Assembly (NCBI RefSeq): GCF_026745355.1
Contig: NC_079210.1
Location: 8,578,740 to 8,642,739 of the forward strand
Reading direction: 5' to 3'
DNA length: 64,000 nt
Source of the DNA: Beta vulgaris subsp. vulgaris
Lineage: Eukaryota > Streptophyta > Magnoliopsida > Caryophyllales > Amaranthaceae
Below are positions 54,680 to 64,000 of the stretch, in pieces (positions within the stretch are counted from its first letter, which is position 1; every line of letters starts with the position of its first letter). The translations under genes and the position numbers were made by a program. The notes under the pieces are model-generated. The model made no database searches. It was not told where the DNA came from and worked only from the letters and a program-made list of their open reading frames with translations.

Positions 54680-56219
54680 TTTGCGTTCTTACTTTCCTGC
54701 AAGATTTAAAAACGGCGGACGAGGGGGTACCCTCTCTTGCTAGCCTTTTGGCTGCGGAGTATGTTAGTCCACACACATCAGATCCACCAGATTTGACATT
54801 AATTACCTTTACGTGCGTCGGTGACGCAGGCGGGACGGACTGCGCAGGGTTCCTCTCGAAGGACACTTTGCCTTTGTCGCTTAGGAGATCTTTGAGATTC
54901 CCCTTATTGAGCATGAACGCAACCTCGGGTCGTAACGCAATGCACTCCTTAGTCTTGTGGCTATGATCATGATGGAATTGACACCATTTTGTCTGATCTT
55001 TTTGCGCCTCTGGTCGGCCACTTTTCCTTGGCCAACGGTCGGGTGCCTCGATCTTGGTTAAGGCATTTACGACGCCTCCAACATCGACGGAGAATCCATA
55101 AGAGTCGACAACGTCAGTAACATTGTTTACCTAATTCGAGGACTGTATGGATGGTTTCGCCAATTAATCTTCTTGGGGACGAAAGCCTTCCGGTCGTTAG
55201 GATTTTCTGGCGCACGACGTGTTGATATGGTATTGAGGTTGGCATCGTCTTCCTCCAACCTCATCTGTGCTAATGCTCGTGATTTGAATTCCTCGAGCAT
55301 TTGACATGGATACTTCGTTAGGCAGTTGTAGAGTTTTGATCGCAGAATTAGACCTTTCCTGAAATATTCAATAGAAGTGTTAGTATCAAGATCTCATCTC
55401 TTTATTAAAGCAATTATAATAATCGCGAACAGATTCTTTAGGTCCTTGAACGAAGCCATATAGGTCGCTCGTCTGCTTTTCAAGGCTGCGACTGCCTTCA
55501 AATTTCTCATAGAACTTGTTGACGAGGGTGGAAAAATTGCCAATGCTGCCTGGCTTCAGGAATCCAAGCCATTTGAGGGTAGGACCGGTGAGCGTGGCTC
55601 CAAAAGATTTGCACATACAGGCTTCCACCAGATGCCAAGGAATTGACGCTTGCCACATCCGCTGCTTGTATTGGGCGACATGCTCGCCTGGATCAGTCGA
55701 ACCGTCGTAACTAGCAACAAGGACGGGCAGATTCAGCTTCTTGGGAAATACGACCTTCGAGATCCTCTCTACGAATGGTGATGCCGCATAACCATCAGGA
55801 TGCTCTACGATGCTTGGCGTTGGAGCTCCGGGGAGCTAGGACATGAGCTTCATCAGGCGCCTATTTTGCTTTTCGATCAGGATCATGCGCTTCGCCATAG
55901 GATTTGCTTCTCCCTCGCCAGGATTCTCTTCTGCGTCATTTGAGGGTTCTTCGTCCTCGAGCTCTACATCATCTTCGGATTCGGAATTATTTGAATCAGA
56001 GAGATCCTGCATAAGAGGAATGTCGTTCATATTGGCACGACGCCAAACCATTGAGGCTTTGGATGACGCCAGCTCTTCTTGCAGCTTTTGAATCTTTTCG
56101 TGCGACGATGAGAAGTCAGTGGCTAGTCGCTCATTAGCTTGCTTCATTTCGAGCATCTCTGCCCTCATTTGGTCATATAACCTCTGCATATCGTCGAGAC
56201 TTGGTGTTTCTCCCATCTA
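54680..56219 (-). pseudogene. gag of the second Tat-type gypsy element
   Basis: The N-terminus at 56219 (MGETPSLDDMQRLYDQM) is a coiled-coil-like, Glu/Ser-rich region with an acidic ESEDDVELEDEE stretch. The gag core (55386-55800) contains FSTLVNKFYEKFEGSR and DLYGFVQGPKESVRDY. A zinc-binding-like WCQFHHDHSHKTKEC near 54945-54990 follows. Frames change several times between 54900 and 55390. This gag is distinct in sequence from the one at 38.6-40.3 kb, so it is a different family of the same lineage. Confidence 0.87.
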
Positions 56220-56263
56220 ATGGATTTTGAACAGTAGTTGATCTGGTTATGCCCCACTGTTTA

Positions 56264-57190
56264 TGCTAAAATTTGCCTCTTTCGACACAATTAAAGTTAG
56301 GGACACTTTAACCAGATTATGTATATGTCAATGCAAGGAATGAATGCAAAAAAAGGGGATCAAAGGGATGAACACACAAAGATGGTGACCCGGAAAACCC
56401 CAATGAAGATGGGTAAAAACCGCGGGTGGAGATGATTCCACCATTCTACTATCAATGACCATCGTTACCGATGAGTGATGACCGTTTACGGTTTTTTCTT
56501 TAAGTACCAAATGTCAAGTAGTCTATTCTCATGATATTGATTTTTCTTTTGTATGTATTTTGCCGTATATTTTTTCCTTTGGCTTTTTCCGAAAAAATGC
56601 ACTATTGAATTCCTAGATAATTACAATGGTAACGGTCCCTTGATTATAGGAGATCCTCCTAACCAAGCTCCAATGACAGAATCTTCTTTCCTTCTTTATG
56701 TAATTTATTTCCATTAACGACTATCTTGGCTAAATAAATGCCGCGCTGAACTCCTTCCTTTTTTGGACAATCAGTTACGGGTTTTAGACGACTTGGTCTT
56801 CGTGTCTTCTCGTCGCGTCCTTGTGTCAAAGTCACTATGTCATTATGTCAATGTCATCCTGCAAAAAATCAGCCATAACAGTGCCATGGCATTTGGCTGA
56901 TTCAATTTAATTGAACGTAATGGCAGGATGTTTCTATGGCCTTTACCACTGATTCAATTCATTTGAACATAATAGAACATCGTGGATGAGTGTGAAGGGA
57001 AGGCCTCCTTCTGTCGAATGTCGTACTTGCAGGCATTCTAGAGGACTCTTTATAATCCCAAGACGGTGGCCAGGATTGTTGAACTATATAATGTTCACAA
57101 TCATTTGAAAAACATGTGATTTGTCTTGGAGGTAAAATGAATTGCATGTTCAACTGTGTTGTATGTTGTTCATGGGACAATTCATGGATA
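56264..57190 (-). repeat. probable 5' LTR of the second Tat-type element
   Basis: Upstream of the gag start the minus strand reads AAATTTTAGCA and then TAAACAGTGGGGC, an LTR-end and primer-region style. The outer end is tentatively TGTTATCCATGAATTG near 57190. No second copy exists to confirm either boundary. Confidence 0.35.
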
Positions 57191-57393
57191 ACACAATATT
57201 TTTCATGCCCTTAAAAAAGATATGTGCTATCGGGCCCTCCTCTCTTCTGCAAGTTCAATCTTAGGATACTTGTAGCTGAAGGACACCCCATTTCACTAAC
57301 ATGTTTGTTCAATCCTTGGACACTAATATGTAAGTATTAAACTTCTCATTGCTGCTCATTTCTTGTTTTCCTAACTTCGCGTTTGTGGGGGAT

Positions 57394-57906
57394 TATTGGA
57401 TAACATCCAAGTAAACACGAAATTAAATCAGCGTCGGCCCGACCCAACCGAGCGATGGATCACCCGACCGGCCGAGACGATATTTTTGTCGTTCGCCAAA
57501 GGTTTGACTTGCGTGCCCGACCCGATCGGGTGAGTTCCTTTTTTGGCCTTTTTCGTTTTCGATCGCCGGTCCGATCGGGTCAGCTTGTATTTTCGGTCTA
57601 CACGGTTTGTGGGGACTCCTTTTTCGTATTTTATATAAATTCCTCACCACAAAATCAAAATATCATTATTCTATTCTAATAAAACCCTCCTACCCAATTC
57701 TCTCTAAGATTTGAGTCGTTCTTGAGAAATACCAATCTTTGATCCGGGTGCACGGAGTTAGAGATAGTTGTATGAACCTTGGGAGACGAACCTTATCGTG
57801 AATCCGCACCGGTGGTGGGAAAATTCGTTTCTAAGGCAGTGACCATCATACCACGCCGCTTCTAACAGGTTTAAGTTATTTGATTTCTGCAGATTTACTA
57901 CTTACA
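57394..57906 (+). repeat. 3' LTR of a copia element (same family as at 61430)
   Basis: It matches 61430-61958 from TTGGATAACATCCAAGTAAA to TTTACTACTTACA, with moderate divergence. A polypurine tract GTTTGTGGGGGAT lies directly before it (57381-57393), so it is a 3' LTR. A TATA box, TTTTATATAAATT, is near 57633-57646. No internal coding sequence is left upstream except perhaps 57195-57380. Confidence 0.75.
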
Positions 57907-59572
57907 GTGAGGCCAGTAGGTTGATGCTAACGAGTGTCCAAATTGGAGGAAAAATAATGAAAACTCCATCTTCCACCTCTCTTTCTTTCCCCTCCCATCC
58001 CCTGCCCCCTCTATCCCTCTGGCCCTTACTTTCTCTCTTATTGATATCCAAACAAAGTATTAATCTAGTTTACGTTGTTAGGATTAATGTATGGAACACT
58101 CAATTATATATTTGAAAGCAATTATTAAGTGGAATTAAAAATAAATAACATTAAGGTTCAAAAAAGAAGATTTAACGTGAAAACCTGAAAAACCGAGAGA
58201 AAAACAATGAAATAATTCAATCTAACGAGATCACCTAGAAAATTGATACTTTAGATCCTGTATGATAGCCGGGATCAGATTCATCATTGACGGAGGTTTT
58301 ATGATTATTTGCAAGAATTTGGCGGACGAAAAAGAAGAGCAGACAAGTGAAAAATGATTGCATGCGCAGGTTTCCAGGCGGGAGGTCCATGAACCCATGC
58401 GGTCCTTATGCTCAAGTGGGAGGTTGGTGCTACATATTTTCAATATCGATAATAGCTCTATCTCTAGGCTGGCAAGGTTGTGGCCCGGACGGGCAAATGG
58501 CTTCGGCAAGAGTGTTTTTTAGAAGCTTATGTGGTAATTACTCGGATGATCATGATTTGAACAAGTTGGCTAGATTATGTTGTATAGTACTAATGATTTC
58601 TTGACAAGAAATCAGAAGACGGGATTGTTCGGATTGATGGCATACTCAAGGTTCATAAAAGGCTTTAACGTGGAAATTCAAGAAACGAGACAAAAGCAAC
58701 GAAATAATACACTAGGACTTTCAATGATATATATGATATGGTGACTTACAAGGCTTTCAAGATCTCCCCCCATTTAACCAAATCACTCTAGAACACGAAT
58801 CCCCTAGATTCAAGTCCTAACTCATGCATACTCAAACACCTCACATCTTGGCTTCTCCTCTCCGTATAATTATTCTTATCGAATGATCTATTTTTATATC
58901 TAATCAAGAATAACCTAATCCTACTAAGAATACAACACTAATCCTAGATATATAGATTAGAATATATGCCAAATTATATCTACTTTTATAAATACAATTC
59001 TACTACTATTAGGAAACTATAATCCTTAACATACTTAGATATTTGCCAAAACATGAAAGATGTCCATTTTCTAACATATGCTAAGGGAAGCCTTGAAAGT
59101 CTTCCTGAGGCAAATACATAGAAAAAAACCCGGGAATTTCAAGTACGAGGGCAACTAGGTGTAGACCAAGAACTCTAAAAGCTAAAATTATGTTTTTATT
59201 ACACTAGTTTAAGTTTTATAATCAGTATGAAGCTGTAAATTTTACATGTATGTGAACGAATGGAATAACAATAATAGTTTTTTAAGATCAAGGAAGTGAC
59301 ATGGTTTGCATTATAGTTTAATCTTATCAGATTGTGTTTGTGTTATCAAAGAGTATATCAGTCAATAGACAGTAGCCATTTTAAGGTGACAAAGAAGACA
59401 ACATAACAAAGAACCTTTGGAGGTTACTATAAATAACTATCTTATAGTAGTAGTTCACCTTGATATCTAACAACATATTCACTATAGATTACCTATGATA
59501 GAAGTTCAACTACAAATATCCCTTGATGGTATGATCTAAAATCTGATTAACACTATGAAAGATATTCCTCTA
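57907..59572. other. gene-free stretch
   Basis: I recognise no gene here. Two related blocks about 500 bp apart (58148-58220 and 58647-58710) share AAGGTTCA, TTTAACGTG and CGAAATAAT-type words and may be ends of a small decayed element. An ORF at 58347-58604 has no recognisable features. Confidence 0.45.
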
Positions 59573-61429
59573 TGATTAACATAGTTAGGAGGTTAGTTAT
59601 GTTACTTATTTTGTTTTGGTGCACGACACGCCAATCAACAACCATTAGAGTGGCCATGGACTTGGCCAAAGAGCGTTAATGGAATGATTGTACCATCTTT
59701 TCTGATTCAATGATTGTAGTGGATAATATCACGGGGCAGCCAAATATCGTGATAGGTATACTAATATCATGGAGCTAAAAAGCCTAGATATCTCCATTGA
59801 ACAATTATGATTAATTTGTAATATTCGAGCCCTGAGGCCAACAAACTTTGCTACTTATGTGTGACCTGAAGAACTATTATGAACCTTTATTAATGCATCT
59901 ATTTATCCAAAAATAAAAGACATCCCAGCTCTTTTTCAAGTTTGCAATATATCAAAATACTCCATTGCGTAAGGTTGTATCAAAGAACAATGTAAAAAAA
60001 GGAGGCTATAAAGAAGCGTCAATCTCATTTTCAACGATTGAGAATTTTATTTGATCAAGATTGCTATGCATTTGTTAGTCTTGATTTTTATTGTAGATGT
60101 CTATATCTCTTTCATTAAAGAATTAATTTTGATATTCATCATTATAGAACAAATATATCTTTTTTTTCTCTTTGTCTTTTTCCTCATTATTTCTCTTTCA
60201 AAATCCCAATTCTTTTTATCAACCTACGGACTACCACCAACCTTTTGATTGATGGTTGAGCCCCAACTCCTTTTTTATTTCTCTAGTTTTTGTATCTTGT
60301 CAACAATAAATCTTTATTATTCTCTCTCTATCGGAGAGTTGTACTACCCAAGTGTTGGATTATTTCTACCCAAGTATTTAATTTTATCTATCCATATATT
60401 GGATTATATCTACCCATATATTGTTCTTAATCTACCCATATATTGTTGTTAATCTACCCATATATTGTTCTTAATCTACCCATATATTGGATTATCTATC
60501 CATATCTTGAGTTATATCTACCCTTATATTGAGTTTTATCTTTCTCTTTGTGAGTGTTTGGTTATGTTATTGTTCAGAAGGAAAATTTAATTTTTTGACG
60601 AATATTTCGTGTTGCGGCATATGAATCCTACATGTACAATCAATTAACCAAATTTAATAATATTTAAGATTAAAACACATCAAAAGACTCCAATGTGGAA
60701 AGCCGTATCAAACAACAATGCAACGAAAGGGGGTATATAGAAGTGTTAGATCACATCTGCATACTCGCGGTTTTATCAATTTAGAACTTTATTTGTTCAG
60801 AAATATTATGTATATTTTTAAGTTTTGATTTTTATTGTAGATGTCGTATGACTCTTTCAATAATGAATTAATTTTACATTAAAAACTCAAGCAATTGTAG
60901 CTCATTCTAACAATGATTTCTAGATGGGCGATCCTTAAACCCACTTGCGCAACTAATATGAGTTTCGAACGTGGCAAGTGATGTTATGACTAGCTACACA
61001 GATTTGGTTAATGATGTATGTAATCAAGTGCAGGATAGAAAATTGAGATATAGAGGCACCATTGTTCGAGTTATCGATGCATAAATAGAGAGTTCCAGCA
61101 GAATATCTTTAAGTTGATTTTGAAGCAGGCGAAGAAGTAAAGATTACTACAGCTCTAAAATAAGAGTAACTTATATATCCTGGATTACTTTGCTAAGTTT
61201 GTTGAAATTACACAGCCCATTTCTTTACTAACATTGGTTTAGACGCCAATATGAGTCTTTTCTCTGAGGCAAAGGGTGTTCATAATCGGATCAATATGAG
61301 GTATCAAGCTCCTATACTGACATGGAGAATATTGTTGGGGTTTATAGAAGTAAGTTGAGCCAAGATATTCAACCACTCAATAAGTTGATCAAGCTTGTAT
61401 ATGCAAAGGAGGTCAATGTTAAAAGTGAG
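59573..61429 (+). repeat. older paralogue of the array core
   Basis: It carries the last 60 or so bases of the Athila-type LTR (to about 59634), then the same core as the array units: decayed ORF, AT-rich part, TCTACCC minisatellite at 60345-60545 and the segment to GGAGGTCAAT. It differs from the array units far more than they differ from each other. It lacks about 170 bp of the ORF (junction near 59768) and leads directly into the copia LTR at 61430. Confidence 0.88.
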
Positions 61430-61958
61430 TGTTGGATAACATCCAAGTAAACGCGGAATTCAATCAGGATCCACCTGACACAACCGGGTGGGTTCGCCTG
61501 ATTGGGAATAATGATGTTTTATCGTTCGCCAAAAGGTTTCGCTTGCGGGCCCGATCGGGCGAGTTCCTTTTTCGTTTTCGCTCGCGGGCCAGATCGAGCG
61601 AGCTTCTTTTTCGGTGGACTATGGTTTCCGCGATTTGTGGGGACTCCTTTTTCTTATTTTATATAAATACCTCAACCCAAAACCGAAATATCATTATTCT
61701 ATTCCAATAAAACCCTAAAAAACAAACCAACCCTATTCTCTCTAAGATTTGAGCAGTTCTTGAGAAATACCAATCTTTGATCCGGGTGCATGGAGTCAGA
61801 GATAGTAGTTGTGTGAGCCTTGGGGGACGAACGTCATCGTGAATCCGCAATTGTGGTGGCGAAATTTGTTTCTAAGGCAGTGGCCACCATACCATGGCGC
61901 AAGTCATTCATGTAATTTAGGTTTAAGTTATTTGAGTTCTGCAAATTTACTACTTACA
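61430..61958 (+). repeat. 5' LTR of a copia element
   Basis: It starts TGTTGGATAACATCC and ends TACTACTTACA, 529 bp. A TATA box, TTTTATATAAATACC, is near 61655-61670. It matches the LTR at 57394-57906. A GC-rich 5' part (61440-61620) contains CGGGCGAG and GCGGGCC motifs that recur in the array-unit ends. No standard initiator-Met primer site follows, so the primer is unclear. Confidence 0.8.
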
Positions 61959-61987
61959 ATTTAGTAACGAATTTTTCTGTTGAAATC

Positions 61988-63150
61988 ATGTCTAGTTCTC
62001 AGAATATATTTTTCCCTAATATGTCGAAGTTGGAACCTTTAGATGGACATAACTATAAAACATGGTCACTAAAGTTCATGATAGCATGTGAACAAGTAGA
62101 TCTTGACTATGTGTTGTTTAATGATCCACCTCTGGAAAGGATGGTGTAGATTCTACATCTAAAATTGTTGTTATCGCTGATACTCCTACAAGAGAGAAAT
62201 CTGATAAAAGTCATTAAGTTTGATGGAGTGATAAGTATGGAAAATTATATCATGAATAATAAGATTGTTAAGGGAAACATGCCGAACCTAATGAGAAACC
62301 CCATATTTGATTTATTTTTATCCTATAAGACTGCAAAATCAATATGGATTTTGTTGGAGAGAAAGTATAGTGGTGATGAAGCAGGGAAAAAGAAGTATGT
62401 TACTGGAAACTGGTTGGACTTTAAATTGGTAGATAATAAGCTAATTATGGATCAAGTTCATGTGTATGAATAGTTGCTGAAGGGATGAAGATGTGTGAAA
62501 TTCTTCAAGCTAATGTTCTGATTATAAAGTTGCCTAAATCATGGAACAATTATCGTAATCATCTGAAATATAAGAAAGGGGATATGACTCTAGAGGAGTT
62601 AATTAGGCACATGAAAATGGAAGAGGGTAATAGGTTAAAAGACTCAGTAGCCCGAACTTCAAACAATCTGGCAGTTAAGGCTAATCTGGTTGAAGCTGGA
62701 TCTGGGTCTGCCTTGGGTTTTGGGAAGCCAAGAGGAGATTCCAAAAGGTTCATCGGGAAGGATGAAAAGCCGCTTGACAATGGAAAGTTCAAGCGCAATG
62801 GGAGGATTGAGAAGAAACCAGGTTGCTGTTACAACTGTGGCAAGTCGGGTCACTATGCTTCTATTTGTCCAACAAAAAATAAAGGCACTGGTTCGGGTCA
62901 AGGCTCAAAGGATCAAGACAAAGGTCAGACAAATCTAGCAGAGGCAGGCGAACTTGTTCTGGCAATGATTTCTGAAGTTAATTTGATGGAGAATAATCGT
63001 GAGTGGATAGTAGACACAGGAGCCTCTCATCACTTCTGTGCAAAGAAGGAGATGTTTGTGGAATTTGAAGAGGCGAATGGGGTCACCAAGTCTATATGGG
63101 AAATGATAACAAATCTCAAGTGCTCGGAAAAGGGAAAGTTCAACTGAAGC
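61988..63150 (+). pseudogene. copia gag and protease
   Basis: Gag starts at ATG 61988 (MSSSQNIFFPNMSKLEPLDG) and has a KTWSLKFMIACE patch, then DEAGKKKYVTGNWLDFKLVD near 62370-62430 and NWEEMKMCEILQANVL-type sequence. A CCHC knuckle CCYNCGKSGHYASIC lies at 62824-62868, and the protease active site WIVDTGASHHFC near 63003-63040. Frames shift at about 62150, 62470 and 63100, and stops are present. The order gag, protease, integrase is that of copia. Confidence 0.92.
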
Positions 63151-64000
63151 TGACATTCGGAAAATCATTACCTCTCCTTAATGCTTTCTATGTCCCCTTC
63201 CTTTGTAGAAATTTAATTTCTGGTAGTTTGCTTAATAAAGCATGTGCCAAGTTAGTTTTTGATGCAAATAAGCTAGTGTCGATTTGTAGCGAGTTTATTG
63301 GGAAGGGTTATATTAATTTTGGCCTATTTTGGACATTGTAACTCATGTTTCAATGAATAAGATTCATTCTTCTACGTATATTGTCGAGTCTTTAAATATG
63401 TGGCACTGTCGTTTGGTCATGTGGGGGTTCGTTCAATAAATCATCTTCGAAAACGAACCTATTGCTTGATGTGATTGATGATGGACTTAACAAATGCGGA
63501 GTGTGTGCTGAGGCAAAATTTGTAAGAAAGCCTTTTATACCAGTTACTAATAGAGTGTCTGAACTATTAGAACTAATTCACACTGATCTGACAGACTTTA
63601 AGAATCTTAAAAGTCGGAGTGGTAAGAAATATTATATTACCTTTATGGATGATTGTTTAAGGTATTGTGGACTTTTCCTATTAAAGTCTAAGGATGAGGC
63701 TCAACGAAAATTCTTGGTGTGTAAGGAAGAAGTTGAAAATTAGTTCGATCAAAAAATTAAGAGGCTTCGGTCTGATCGTAGATGGGAATATGAGTCTGAA
63801 TTTCTTAAGACCTATGTGATAAAGAGGGCATTATTCATGAGGACTCTGCATAATATACCCCTCAGCAGAATGGTATAGTTGAAAGGAAGAATAGAACTTG
63901 GAAGGAAATGATGAATGCAATGCTTTTAAGTTCTAGTCTCCCTAATAATATGTGGGGGAAAGTTGTCCTGTCTGCAAACTATATATTGAACAGGTTATCT
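63151..64000 (+). pseudogene. copia integrase (open at window end)
   Basis: A GAG-pre-integrase zinc patch (WHCRL near 63400, then CGVCAEAK near 63498-63522) is followed by the catalytic core: LIHTDLTDF at 63573-63600, YYITFMDDC at 63631-63657, and a PQQNGIVERKNRTW motif near 63858-63900 with the last catalytic Glu. Stops and frameshifts occur near 63340-63460 and 63740-63860. RT would lie beyond 64000. Confidence 0.92.

Noticed and set aside
58347..58604. An 85-aa ORF with Cys and Gly
   Set aside because: It overlaps a minus-strand ORF of equal length, has no recognisable motif and no promoter or splice context; left as unassigned DNA.

Overview
This is plant nuclear DNA, almost certainly repeat-rich intergenic or pericentromeric sequence from a flowering plant. 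I infer this from plant-type Ty1/copia and Ty3/gypsy retrotransposons (a chromodomain chromovirus, Tat-type elements with a second RNase H, an Athila-type LTR), L1-type LINEs with a C-terminal RNase H, a tRNA-derived SINE, and Mutator-, CACTA- and Helitron-type DNA elements. I could not place it to species. I found no convincing host gene, rRNA, functional tRNA or CRISPR array. Nearly all reading frames are decayed transposon proteins.

Layout. 1-3.1 kb: 3' half of a plus-strand copia pol gene with its polypurine tract and 3' LTR. 3.1-4.65 kb: minus-strand LINE tail. 4.65-6.83 kb: 5' end (gag and LTR) of a minus-strand gypsy element. 6.8-13.7 kb: gene-free DNA with a SINE flanked by a 16-bp duplication, a 1.4-kb minisatellite of about 22-bp units, a Mutator-like element with 9-bp duplications, and Helitron-like ends. 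13.8-28.3 kb: a three-level nest. A decayed LINE is split by a copia element (5-bp duplication TTTTC), and that copia element is split by a chromovirus. The chromovirus has an extra ORF upstream of gag and an irregular LTR-internal-LTR-partial-leader structure. 28.5-30.0 kb: a CACTA-type MITE built of inverted GGGCTGCGC motifs.

31.7-40.9 kb: a minus-strand Tat-lineage element with RT, RNase H, archaeal-type RNase H and integrase. On the opposite strand it carries an intron-containing ORF, and its 3' end holds a 44-bp hairpin minisatellite. It sits in a LINE ORF1 (40.9-42.2 kb). 42.2-44.45 kb: Athila-type 3' end and LTR. 43.35-53.72 kb: three tandem copies of a roughly 3.47-kb composite unit (Athila LTR tail, unrecognised core, copia LTR head). 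An older paralogue of the core lies at 59.6-61.4 kb. 53.8-57.2 kb: gag-protease-RT fragment and probable LTR of a second Tat-type element. 57.4-57.9 kb: a copia LTR. 61.4 kb to the end: LTR, gag, protease and integrase of a plus-strand copia element that runs off the window.

The genes do not form a pathway. Each group is one retroelement's capsid and enzyme set, mostly inactivated by frameshifts, stops, nesting and deletion. The points most worth checking are the tandem composite array, the extra 5' ORF and candidate introns of the chromovirus, the antisense spliced ORF of the Tat element, and the rearranged nest at 15.5 kb.
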